This document shows, one piece after another, positions 1 through 6,207 of a stretch of DNA of 12,536 bases. Where the stretch lies: contig PLSH01000074.1 of NCBI GenBank assembly GCA_003165095.1, forward strand, positions 7,021 through 19,556, given 5' to 3'. Source of the DNA: Acidobacteriaceae bacterium. Its GTDB lineage: Bacteria > Acidobacteriota > Terriglobia > Terriglobales > Acidobacteriaceae. The position numbers and the translations under genes are program-made. Numbering within the stretch: the first letter of the stretch is position 1; every line of letters starts with the position of its first letter. Below the pieces are notes generated by a model that worked only from the letters and a program-made list of their open reading frames with translations, made no database searches and was not told where the DNA came from.

Positions 1-1040
1 TTGGCGCATGGCTGCGGCAGCCGCGGGTCTTTGTGGATGCCAATGTAGTACCAGGGCCAGCCATAGAATCCGCCTTCCTGAATGTGCGTCACGTAATCCG
101 GCGGCAGGTTGTTGCCCAGCGCATCCCGCTCGTTGGTGGAGCACCAGAGTTCCCCGGTGGTGGGATTGATGGCCTCGCCCACGCAGTTTCTGATGCCGTG
201 CGCGTACACTTCCACCAGCTTGCCGTCCGGCGTGAACTTCAGCACGTCTGCGCGCAGAAACTCCCGCGGATGCGTGTCTGGATCGTCAATATTCGATCCG
301 CTGCCAACCGACACCAGCATGTACTTGTCGTCGGCCGAAAAGACCACATCGCGCGTCCAGTGGCCGCCCCCTCGCAACTGCGCGTACCCGGGTATATTGG
401 GCACAATCACCTCAGGGGTGTTGGTTTCCGCCTTCAACTCCCCCGTTTTGTAAGGGAAGCGCACAATAGCGGTTGCGGTGCCCACATAAATCGACTGCGG
501 ACTCGAGCCGGAGGGATAAAACGCGATCCCGAAAGGATGGTCGAGACCGGTGGCAAACTCGCTCACCGTTATTGCGTTGCCTTCCGCGGTTACACCGCGC
601 AGCACAAACAACGACCCAGCCTGCGAATCCGTCACAAACAGGTCGCCGTTCGGCGCGGTGTGAATGATGCGCGGCATCACGAACGTCCCAGACGCCGGCC
701 CGTGGGTTTCTCTCTTGTTCTCCGAGCGCTGCATGGGAGTCGCGGCGTCCCCGCCCGCATAAAGCTCCACCTTGAAGCCCGCCGGAGCGACGGGCCACGC
801 ATCCTTTGGCCGCTCGATCAGGGTCGGGCCGTTATCCACCGACTCAGTGGCGAATGGCGCCGGCAGGTCGGCCGCCGTGATCTTGCGCATCGTGCCCGGC
901 TTTTGCTGGCTCCAATCGGCAAACGCCGCCGGTCCGGTGATGGTCTGCTGGGCAAAAAGTACCACGGACGGAAGCATGACGCCAGCCAGAACGGCGCAGG
1001 ATGCAAGCGAACCAAATGCAAACGAACCAGAAAATTTCAT
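1..1040 (-). CDS. Exported PQQ-dependent sugar (sorbosone-type) dehydrogenase, 3' end missing
   Basis: The reverse strand is open from an ATG at 1040 to the window edge, giving 346 codons and no stop, so the C-terminus lies outside. Residues 1-30 look like a Sec signal peptide, with likely cleavage at FA|QQ. The next segment (about 31-75) is the N-terminal extension often seen in acidobacterial sorbosone dehydrogenase-like proteins. From about residue 80 come beta-propeller strands with NGDLFVTD, HPFGIAF, DDKYMLVSVGSGSN, HGIRNCVGEAINP, TNERDALGNNLPPDY and GGFYGWPWYYIG. These are hallmarks of the glucose/sorbosone dehydrogenase (PQQ, AA12-like) family. The expected role is periplasmic oxidation of an aldose or sorbosone-like sugar with electrons passed to the respiratory chain; the substrate cannot be read from the sequence. 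A GAGG motif lies 9 nt before the ATG. A C-terminal cytochrome c domain may or may not follow. Confidence 0.85.
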   Translation of the reverse strand, partial: MKFSGSFAFGSLASCAVLAGVMLPSVVLFAQQTITGPAAFADWSQQKPGTMRKITAADLPAPFATESVDNGPTLIERPKDAWPVAPAGFKVELYAGGDAATPMQRSENKRETHGPASGTFVMPRIIHTAPNGDLFVTDSQAGSLFVLRGVTAEGNAITVSEFATGLDHPFGIAFYPSGSSPQSIYVGTATAIVRFPYKTGELKAETNTPEVIVPNIPGYAQLRGGGHWTRDVVFSADDKYMLVSVGSGSNIDDPDTHPREFLRADVLKFTPDGKLVEVYAHGIRNCVGEAINPTTGELWCSTNERDALGNNLPPDYVTHIQEGGFYGWPWYYIGIHKDPRLPQPCA

Positions 1041-1075
1041 CGCAGAGTGCCTCGGGATTCAGGATTTTGGGGTCT

Positions 1076-1099
1076 ATTGGCGGGCGTGCTTCCGCCAAT
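1076..1099. promoter_or_regulatory. Perfect 8-bp inverted repeat upstream of the sugar dehydrogenase
   Basis: ATTGGCGG at 1076-1083 and CCGCCAAT at 1092-1099 are exact reverse complements separated by 8 nt. The dyad lies 36-59 nt upstream of the dehydrogenase start. It could be an operator at the minus-strand promoter or a hairpin in the leader RNA. No T-tract follows, so it is not a standard terminator. Confidence 0.4.
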
Positions 1100-1189
1100 C
1101 TCATCATATTGGATAGGATTCAATTTGCTCCGAAACCGATTCGTTCGAATTCTGCCGCCTAGCTGCCTCGGTATCACCGTCTGATAAAG

Positions 1190-1216
1190 CCGGGGGCAAT
1201 TGAACCCCGGGGCAAT
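1190..1216. repeat. CCGGGG/CCCCGG dyad overlapped by a GGGGCAAT direct repeat
   Basis: CCGGGG (1190-1195) pairs with CCCCGG (1205-1210) across 9 nt. The octamer GGGGCAAT occurs at 1193-1200 and again at 1209-1216, a 16-bp period. This lies in the 264-bp gap between the divergent dehydrogenase and msrA, about 90 bp before msrA. It may be a binding site for a regulator of one or both genes. I see no convincing -10/-35 pair for msrA in this gap. Confidence 0.3.
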
Positions 1217-1304
1217 GGCCGCATGTTTCGGCGGAACCGCAAATTCTGTAACCGTTGCATAGTCGACGGCGTCTGATCATTAGCCGATTTGGAGGTCAAC
1301 ATCC

Positions 1305-1988
1305 ATGTTTTCGAACGTTTTGCGCATCTCCGGGACTCTTGCCCTTGCTCTTTCCCTCTTGAACTGTAGCGCAAATGCTGCGCGAAAGGTGCCAATTCCC
1401 CCGCCATCGGCGGATATACCCCTTGCCTCGGCTCCCGGCAAACAGACAGCCGTATTCGCCGGAGGCTGCTTTTGGGGAACGCAATCCGTTTTCGAGCGCG
1501 TCAAAGGTGTCGTTGCAACCACTGTCGGGTACTCCGGAGGCTCAGCGTCGACTGCCACCTACGACCAGGTCACGACGGAGACCACCGGTCATGCAGAATC
1601 GGTCGAGGTTGTCTACGATCCCTCGAGAATTACCTACGGCACACTGCTGCGCATCTTCTTTTCTGTCGCTCACGATCCCACGCAACTCAACCGCCAGGGG
1701 CCCGATGTGGGCACGTCTTATCGCTCCGCAATCTTCTACATGAATGACGGCCAGAGGCGCATTGCCGACGCCTATATTGCGCAACTCGATCAGGCGAAAG
1801 TATTTCCCCGGCCGATCGTTACCCAGGTCACGCCGCTCAAGGGGTTTTATCGAGCCGAGGATTACCATCAGGACTACGCGTACAATAACCCCCTCAATCC
1901 GTACATCATGGTCTGCGATCGGCCCAAAATCTCCGCGCTGAGACAGCAGTTTCCCGATCTTTTTCTCGATTACACGCCGAAGCGCTGA
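1305..1988 (+). CDS. msrA: Exported peptide methionine sulfoxide reductase MsrA
   Basis: MsrA reduces the S-epimer of methionine sulfoxide in proteins back to methionine. The 227-aa product has an N-terminal hydrophobic export signal (about residues 1-25, ending near CSANA), followed by a Pro/Ala/Ser-rich linker and a full MsrA domain from about residue 45. Visible signatures are GGCFWG with catalytic Cys55, YSGG (77-79), GHAESVEV with Glu98, the DPTQLNRQGPDVGTSYRS stretch (124-141) and AEDYHQDY (184-191). Cys204 near the C-terminus is the likely resolving cysteine. The Cys21 context (LLNC) is a poor lipobox, so cleavage by signal peptidase I seems more likely than lipidation. The start is supported by GGAGGT at 1291-1296, 8 nt upstream. 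It is a single-domain protein without MsrB. Export implies repair of envelope proteins. Confidence 0.95.
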   Translation: MFSNVLRISGTLALALSLLNCSANAARKVPIPPPSADIPLASAPGKQTAVFAGGCFWGTQSVFERVKGVVATTVGYSGGSASTATYDQVTTETTGHAESVEVVYDPSRITYGTLLRIFFSVAHDPTQLNRQGPDVGTSYRSAIFYMNDGQRRIADAYIAQLDQAKVFPRPIVTQVTPLKGFYRAEDYHQDYAYNNPLNPYIMVCDRPKISALRQQFPDLFLDYTPKR

Positions 1989-2187
1989 CCGGTTGCCGGG
2001 CGCACAGAATCCGATGCCATGTTTGCCGTAGAATCAACTCCGGTTCGCAGGATCCATCTACATGACGGCAACTCGAGCGCTTACCTCGAAAGTGACTGGC
2101 TGGCAGCATTGGACGGCTTGCTGAGCGGGCTTGCGTAATGCAGTATGGAGTTTGCGGCCCGAATGAGCGCCGCGGACGGAGAAGACC
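1989..2187. other. Intergenic gap with a doubtful 39-codon frame (2019-2138)
   Basis: No clear promoter or terminator is visible between msrA and the phosphohexomutase. A short plus-strand frame, ATG 2019 to TAA 2138, would give a 39-aa peptide (MFAVESTPVRR... to ...DGLLSGLA). It has no Shine-Dalgarno sequence. It is in phase with msrA directly behind the TGA stop. It may be chance. A weak promoter-like pair (TTGGAC at 2109-2114, CGTAAT at 2134-2139, spacer 19) is not strong enough to call. Confidence 0.25.
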
Positions 2188-3597
2188 ATGAGCACAGCGA
2201 TCAAGTTTGGTACCTCGGGGTGGCGGGCGATTGTGGCCGACGAGTTTACGGTGGCCAATATCCGTTTGGCGGTGGCCGGCATTGCCGCCTATGTAAAGAC
2301 CCAGCCCGGACCGCACCGGGTGCTGGTGGGCCGCGATCCGCGCTTTCTGGGCGAGAGCTTCGTGGCCGAGGCGGCGCAGGTGCTGGCCGGGGCGGGCGTC
2401 GCGCCCATCGTGATTTCCGAGGCTGCCCCCACACCGGCGATTTCCTTTGCCGTCCGCGCACTGAAGACATCGGGCGCCATCAACTTTACGGCTTCTCACA
2501 ATCCGCCTGAGTACAACGGCATCAAGTTCTCTACGCCCGATGGAGCGCCGGCGTTGCCTGACGTCACCAAACAGATCGAGGCGGCCATCGCGGCGTTACA
2601 GTCCGGCGATGAAGCCATTCCCAAGGCAGAGCCCCCGGAAGGAGGTTTTGAGACGGCCGACGTGAAGCCGGCATTTCTGAAGCGCCTGGCCGAACTGGTG
2701 GATTTGAAAGCCATCGCCAAGTCGGGTATCAAGGTGGTCTACGATCCTTTCTGGGGCGCGGGTCGCGGGTACAGTTCCGATCTGCTGCACGAAGCGGGCG
2801 TGGATGTGGAAACCGTGCACGATTACCGCGATGTGCTCTTTGGCGGCCATGCACCGGAGCCGGACGATCACCTGCTGGGCGACGCAAAGGCCAAGATGAA
2901 GGAGATCGGCGCCGCCATCGGCATCGCGACCGACGGAGACGCGGATCGCTTCGGCATCCTCGACGGAGACGGGACCTTCCTGCAGCCCAACTACATCATT
3001 GCGCTCCTGTTCGACTACCTGGTAGAGACGCGCGGCTGGCGCAACGGCGTGGCCAAGAGCGTGGCCACCACCAACCTCGTCAACGCGCTGGCCGAGTTCC
3101 ACAACGTGCCGCTCTATGAGACTCCGGTGGGCTTCAAATACATTGGCGCGCTGATCGACGAGGACAAGATCGCCATTGGCGGCGAAGAGTCGGCCGGGCT
3201 CACCATTCGTGGCCACGTTCCTGAGAAAGACGGGGTGATTGCCGGCCTGCTGGTTGCAGAGATGGTGGCCACGCGCGGCAAAAGCCTTGGTACGCAACTG
3301 AACGAGCTGTTTGGCAAGGTTGGTTCCTTTTACCCCGTGCGCGAGAACTTCCACTTGACCGAGGAGGTGAAGGCCGCGTTCACTGAGAAGTTGAGGGCCG
3401 ATCCGGCGGAGATGAGCGGGCGCAAGGTTGTGAGCGTGGTACGGACCGACGGGCTCAAGCTGATTCTCGAGGATGGCTCCTGGGTCTGCTACCGGCTTTC
3501 GGGAACCGAGCCGGTGGTGCGGGCTTACACCGAGGCGCGGAGCGAGCGGGACATGCAAGCCCTGCGGGCAGCGGCCAAGCAGTTTGTTCTGTCGTAG
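2188..3597 (+). CDS. Phosphoglucomutase/phosphomannomutase family phosphohexomutase
   Basis: The 469-aa protein belongs to the alpha-D-phosphohexomutase superfamily, which moves a phosphate between C1 and C6 of hexose phosphates and so feeds glycogen, nucleotide-sugar and envelope synthesis. All four domain signatures are present. They are TASHNP with phospho-acceptor Ser103, DGDADR (Asp249, Asp251, Asp253) for the metal, GGEESAG (331-337) for sugar recognition, and SGTEPVVR (from Ser438) for phosphate binding in domain 4. Length and spacing fit a complete enzyme. The start has GGAGAAG a few nucleotides upstream and begins with the expected strand IKFGTSGWR. Whether glucose or mannose phosphate is preferred cannot be decided from motifs, and GlmM is less likely from the loop sequences. 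The division gene follows 17 bp downstream, so the two are probably cotranscribed. Confidence 0.92.
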   Translation: MSTAIKFGTSGWRAIVADEFTVANIRLAVAGIAAYVKTQPGPHRVLVGRDPRFLGESFVAEAAQVLAGAGVAPIVISEAAPTPAISFAVRALKTSGAINFTASHNPPEYNGIKFSTPDGAPALPDVTKQIEAAIAALQSGDEAIPKAEPPEGGFETADVKPAFLKRLAELVDLKAIAKSGIKVVYDPFWGAGRGYSSDLLHEAGVDVETVHDYRDVLFGGHAPEPDDHLLGDAKAKMKEIGAAIGIATDGDADRFGILDGDGTFLQPNYIIALLFDYLVETRGWRNGVAKSVATTNLVNALAEFHNVPLYETPVGFKYIGALIDEDKIAIGGEESAGLTIRGHVPEKDGVIAGLLVAEMVATRGKSLGTQLNELFGKVGSFYPVRENFHLTEEVKAAFTEKLRADPAEMSGRKVVSVVRTDGLKLILEDGSWVCYRLSGTEPVVRAYTEARSERDMQALRAAAKQFVLS

Positions 3598-3614
3598 AGA
3601 TGGATTGAGAGAAG

Positions 3615-4019
3615 ATGGTCGACCAGAGATTGCAACCCGGAACCGAAATTAAAAGCGAAGCGCCCGCGACGTTCCGCGCCAGGGTCCTTGGCTGGGCATT
3701 CGCAGTGTGGCGGCCCGCTGGGACGGCGATCGCCGTCCTGTTGGCGTTGCTGGTCACCTGGCACGTGATCCATGGCAAGCACGGCCTCTCGGTCTGGCAG
3801 CAGGAGCGCGCTCAGGATCGTACCCTGCGCAAAGAGATCCAGGATCTCGATCGGGAGAATGCGCAAATGCGCGATCAGATTGAGCGGCTCAAGTCCGATC
3901 CTGACGCAATCGTGCGCAAAGCGCGCGAAGAGTTGCACTACGCCCGGCCCGGCGAGGTGATCTACACTCTGCCCGCGTCCGAGCAAAAACCGGCGCAACC
4001 CGACGCAGCGGGAAAGTAA
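3615..4019 (+). CDS. FtsB/DivIC-family septum formation initiator protein
   Basis: The 134-aa protein has the layout of a bitopic division protein. There is a cytoplasmic N-terminus (1-35), one membrane helix (about 36-52), and a coiled coil (about 60-94, with the heptad-like stretch LRKEIQDLDRENAQMRDQIERL). The family signature SDPDAIVRKAREELHYARPGEVIY follows at 94-117, then a Pro/Ala-rich tail. Family members bind FtsL and FtsQ (DivIC/DivIB) and help activate septal peptidoglycan synthesis. The N-terminal cytoplasmic arm is longer than in E. coli FtsB. The purine-rich GAGAGAAG directly before the ATG is a weak and close ribosome-binding site, so coupling with the upstream mutase is plausible. 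FtsB and DivIC cannot be told apart by sequence alone. Confidence 0.85.
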   Translation: MVDQRLQPGTEIKSEAPATFRARVLGWAFAVWRPAGTAIAVLLALLVTWHVIHGKHGLSVWQQERAQDRTLRKEIQDLDRENAQMRDQIERLKSDPDAIVRKAREELHYARPGEVIYTLPASEQKPAQPDAAGK

Positions 4020-4036
4020 TCCCCAAACAAGCGGTT

Positions 4037-4049
4037 ACTGGCCGCCAGT
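4037..4049 (+). terminator. Weak hairpin after the division gene
   Basis: ACTGG and CCAGT (4037-4041, 4045-4049) form a 5-bp stem with a CCG loop, 17 nt past the FtsB-like stop. The short TTTT run (4062-4065) is 12 nt further on, so this is at best a poor intrinsic terminator. It lies in the 44-bp gap between convergent genes. Confidence 0.2.
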
Positions 4050-4063
4050 CTGAAGCTGCTCTT

Positions 4064-5530
4064 TTAAAAATCCGTGTGAAAGCGGAGCGTTGAGACCGCG
4101 ACAGGGCCGCGGGCCTGGTTATACCCCGGATTGTCGATGCGCTGAAAGTCGTAAGAGGCAAAGAAGCCGCGCCACAGGTGTGCGGTGTAGAAGGCTTCCG
4201 CGATTCTTTCGTGACCGTAGGTGAGGGCGCCGTCGCCCAGCACGAATCCCAGTCCGCCAAGGGCGAGATATTGCTGATGCGCGGCCACAATCCCGTTGCC
4301 AACCAGGGCCACGCCGGCGCGATCGTTTTTGCGATGCCATAGGCTTCCCTGGGCAAGGCCGCCAAATTCGACCGTGCGGTCATCCTCGCTGTACGCAAAC
4401 GATTCGTTCCGGCCATCGCTCCATCCCAGGCGGCCAAAGATGCCGACCTGCGGCGTGATTTCCTGCTCGAAGTTCAGACCAAAGCCGTATTTGTGCCGCC
4501 CCTGCTGCCGTGTCGCGATGATCTCTGGCGTGGGGGATTTACCATCCAGAAATTCCCGAATTGAATCTTCGTAGTTTCCCATGTTGCCGTGGTTGAGATA
4601 GCTCAATAGCCTGACCGTGCCTGCGCGATGGGCAATCCGTTTTCCGCGCGCCTCGAGTTCGAGGTTCTCCGCGCGCGCACGCGCAATATCGGCATCCAGA
4701 TATCTTCCATTCGCGGTCTTCGGCATCATCGCTTCGGCAAATCGTACCGTCCACCAATGATCGTCGTATTCCACCAACGCGCCATCCGTATAGCCGCGCG
4801 TATCCGCGGCGTAGTCGTACGCACCGTTTCCGTCCACTGTCCAATTGAGAAACTGAAGGTGGCTGTCGGATCCCCAGGTGTTGAGGTCAAAGAAATCTTC
4901 CATGTCGAACTTGCCAACCCGCATATCGATCCTGCGCACGGGAAGGGAAGTCGCAAGATTTAGCTCGTCGCGATCCGAATCCTCATGTTCCCCTGACAGC
5001 GGGATGATCTGCCTCAGCATGAACTGCGCCAGATAGGGCTCCCTGGATAGGGCTACGCCATCGGCCAGCCGCACAGAATCCAGGTTGGTGTATCCCGCCA
5101 AACCGTTGGCATTGCCGATGCCGCTGCCCGTCCCGTCCTCGAGATCGGCGATCACTTCAGTCGTGTGCGTGAGTTGGTAGCCGGTATTCAGCGTCAGAAC
5201 GTGCGTAGTAGCGCTCTGTTCCCAGTTGGTCAGGCTGTTGGGTCCCGAATATTGTGCGTAGAACGCTGGATGCCACTGCATGACCACGTTGGCTTGCCCT
5301 GAAATCCACCAGCGCTTGGTATCTGAATGAGGAAACACGGTGACGGAATCGCTCGGCTTGGGCGGCCCACTCGAATCCGGGTCAGAGCTCGGTGTCGGGC
5401 CGGAACCGGGCATCTGCGCCTCCGACACTCCGGCAGCCATGGCCAGCCCCAGCAACAGGCCTGCGCAGGCACCGGCAAAAGTGAGAGCCAGGCGGAGCGA
5501 TCTGGGCCGAAGTCTGAATGGCCAAAACAT
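4064..5530 (-). CDS. OprB-type carbohydrate-selective outer-membrane porin
   Basis: I chose the ATG at 5530 (488 aa). It starts a clear signal peptide (residues 1-38, Arg-rich then hydrophobic, cleavage at SEA|QM) and has AAGGA/AAAGG motifs 8-11 nt upstream. A longer in-frame start at 5995 would run through the whole divergent regulator gene and is unlikely. After a Pro/Ser/Asp-rich linker the mature protein shows features common to OprB-family porins. These are ISGQANVVMQWHPAFYAQYSGPNSL, the GTGSGIGNANGLAGYTN segment, RVGKFDMEDFFD, QFLNWTVDGNGAYDYAADTRGYTDG and LRLLSYLNHGNMGNYEDS-like beta strands. It ends in Phe, as BAM substrates usually do. The family forms beta-barrels for diffusion of sugars or other small solutes; the solute here is unknown. 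The promoter region is shared with a metal-sensor gene, which suggests metal-responsive expression. Confidence 0.85.
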   Translation of the reverse strand: MFWPFRLRPRSLRLALTFAGACAGLLLGLAMAAGVSEAQMPGSGPTPSSDPDSSGPPKPSDSVTVFPHSDTKRWWISGQANVVMQWHPAFYAQYSGPNSLTNWEQSATTHVLTLNTGYQLTHTTEVIADLEDGTGSGIGNANGLAGYTNLDSVRLADGVALSREPYLAQFMLRQIIPLSGEHEDSDRDELNLATSLPVRRIDMRVGKFDMEDFFDLNTWGSDSHLQFLNWTVDGNGAYDYAADTRGYTDGALVEYDDHWWTVRFAEAMMPKTANGRYLDADIARARAENLELEARGKRIAHRAGTVRLLSYLNHGNMGNYEDSIREFLDGKSPTPEIIATRQQGRHKYGFGLNFEQEITPQVGIFGRLGWSDGRNESFAYSEDDRTVEFGGLAQGSLWHRKNDRAGVALVGNGIVAAHQQYLALGGLGFVLGDGALTYGHERIAEAFYTAHLWRGFFASYDFQRIDNPGYNQARGPVAVSTLRFHTDF

Positions 5531-5592
5531 TGAAGGACCTTTCCTTTGAGATGCGTAGTGCGGGGAAGCGGGCATACAATGAAAGCGCAACT

Positions 5593-5609
5593 CTACCCCC
5601 ACTCGGTAG
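5593..5609. promoter_or_regulatory. Operator-like dyad 1, CTACC-N7-GGTAG
   Basis: CTACC CCCACTC GGTAG is a 17-bp dyad with perfect 5-bp arms and a C-tract on one side. Inverted TACC/GGTA-like arms around a G/C tract are the kind of site bound by CsoR/RcnR/FrmR-family proteins. It lies in the 123-bp gap between the porin and the sensor gene and is centred 22 bp from dyad 2, about two helical turns. Confidence 0.65.
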
Positions 5610-5614
5610 ATACC

Positions 5615-5631
5615 ATACCAGGGGTAGGTAT
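5615..5631. promoter_or_regulatory. Operator-like dyad 2, ATACC-N7-GGTAT
   Basis: ATACC AGGGGTA GGTAT repeats the architecture of dyad 1: 17 bp, perfect 5-bp arms, 7-bp spacer, and a G-tract instead of a C-tract. It directly follows the porin's TTGACA box, so a protein bound here would cover the -35/-10 spacer. It ends 22 bp before the sensor start codon, which suggests autoregulation as well. Confidence 0.65.
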
Positions 5632-5637
5632 TGTCAA
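5632..5637 (-). promoter_or_regulatory. Consensus -35 box (TTGACA) of the porin promoter
   Basis: Reading the minus strand, TTGACA is a perfect sigma70-type -35 hexamer about 100 nt upstream of the porin start. The next 17 nt are dyad 2. The -10 is poor (TGGTAT with a 16-bp spacer, or GGTATC with 17). For the sensor gene on the plus strand, TACAAT at 5575-5580 could be a -10, but no matching -35 is evident. Confidence 0.4.
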
Positions 5638-5653
5638 GCGAAGGAGCAAACCC

Positions 5654-5926
5654 ATGTCCCATCAGGATCGGGAAAAACTGAAGCTGCTGCAACGAGTGAG
5701 AAAAGTGCGTGGGCAATTGGACGCAGTGGAACGCTCGCTGACAGCCGATGAAGACTGCGGCGGCCAGTTGATGCTGCTTGCTGCCGTGCGGGGCGGCGTG
5801 AACGGGTTGATGGGCGAGGTGCTCGAAACCCACATCCGTTTCCACCTCGCAGACGGCGCCAAGGAGCAAATTGCGCCGGAACTGGCTGAGGATTTGATCG
5901 ACCTGGTTCATGCGTACTTGAAGTGA
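5654..5926 (+). CDS. CsoR/RcnR/FrmR-family metal-sensing repressor (DUF156)
   Basis: This is a 90-aa all-helical regulator of the CsoR family, whose members hold genes off until a metal or an electrophile loosens DNA binding. The start at 5654 is supported by AAGGAG at 5641-5646, 7 nt upstream. A longer frame beginning at 5546 would run through the operators. Key residues are His3, Cys35 (in DEDCGG), His60 and His64 (in ETHIRFH), plus the conserved RVRKVRGQLDAVERSL and AAVRGGVNGLMGEVL helices. These four ligands match the Ni/Co sensor RcnR, whereas the rest reads closest to FrmR. CsoR would need a second Cys in the position of His64. Likely effectors are Ni(II), Co(II) or Zn(II), but formaldehyde is possible because Cys35 is also used by FrmR. 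The divergent porin is the obvious target, together with the gene itself. Confidence 0.9.
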   Translation: MSHQDREKLKLLQRVRKVRGQLDAVERSLTADEDCGGQLMLLAAVRGGVNGLMGEVLETHIRFHLADGAKEQIAPELAEDLIDLVHAYLK

Positions 5927-5937
5927 ACTCATGCGCA

Positions 5938-5959
5938 GTGAATCCTTTGCCGGATTCAC
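5938..5959 (+). terminator. Stem-loop 12 nt after the metal-sensor gene
   Basis: GTGAATCC (5938-5945) and GGATTCAC (5952-5959) form a perfect 8-bp stem with a 6-nt loop. No T-tract follows, so termination would be non-canonical or the hairpin may protect the mRNA end. It separates the sensor from the aminotransferase operon. Confidence 0.45.
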
Positions 5960-6081
5960 GATTGAGTGGGGAACTGCCCGGCGACCTGTGCCCATCCTAA
6001 CGCATGGATGGGGTCCAGCATGTTAAGATCATTTGAATCAGCACCATAATAAAGCGGAAGAACGCCCTTGGCGGGCTCATT

Positions 6082-6103
6082 CAATGCGATGTGCATCACA
6101 TTG
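6082..6103. promoter_or_regulatory. 22-bp imperfect palindrome overlapping a -35 box
   Basis: The arms are CAATG-C-GATG (6082-6091) and CATC-A-CATTG (6094-6103) around a central TG. Nine of ten arm positions pair. Its right end overlaps TTGCGC, the proposed -35 of the aminotransferase-transketolase operon, so a bound dimer would compete with RNA polymerase. The binding protein is not identifiable here. Confidence 0.45.
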
Positions 6104-6128
6104 CGCCGTTTTCGAGCGGCGTTATAAT
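6101..6128 (+). promoter_or_regulatory. Promoter of the aminotransferase-transketolase operon
   Basis: TTGCGC (6101-6106), a 16-bp spacer and a perfect TATAAT (6123-6128) form a sigma70-type promoter. Transcription would begin near 6135, leaving a leader of roughly 70 nt. AATGCC/GGCATT (6126-6131, 6135-6140) makes a small dyad at the start region. Confidence 0.6.
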
Positions 6129-6207
6129 GCCTGCGGCATTCAGTCGGCGCGCTTGAGTTCTGTTGCTCGTTCCGCGCCGGTTGAGGCAATGTACTGGAGC
6201 GTGAGCA

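Noticed and set aside
33..1184. Long plus-strand open frame (383 codons) opposite the sugar dehydrogenase
   Set aside because: It is Arg/His-rich low-quality protein with no family motif. The minus-strand frame has a signal peptide and clear dehydrogenase motifs.
1986..1988. Selenocysteine readthrough of the msrA TGA
   Set aside because: The catalytic residue is an ordinary Cys at position 55, the domain is complete before the TGA, and no SECIS-like hairpin was evident.
2596..3558. Minus-strand open frame of 320 codons opposite the phosphohexomutase
   Set aside because: It mirrors a high-G+C gene with all catalytic motifs on the plus strand. It shows no recognisable domain of its own.
5546..5653. 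Upstream start for the metal sensor at 5546
   Set aside because: It would translate through both dyads and add an unconserved extension. The ATG at 5654 has a strong AAGGAG and gives the conserved His3.
5531..5995. N-terminal extension of the porin to an ATG at 5995
   Set aside because: It would overlap the whole metal-sensor gene and its operators, and would bury the signal peptide inside the protein.
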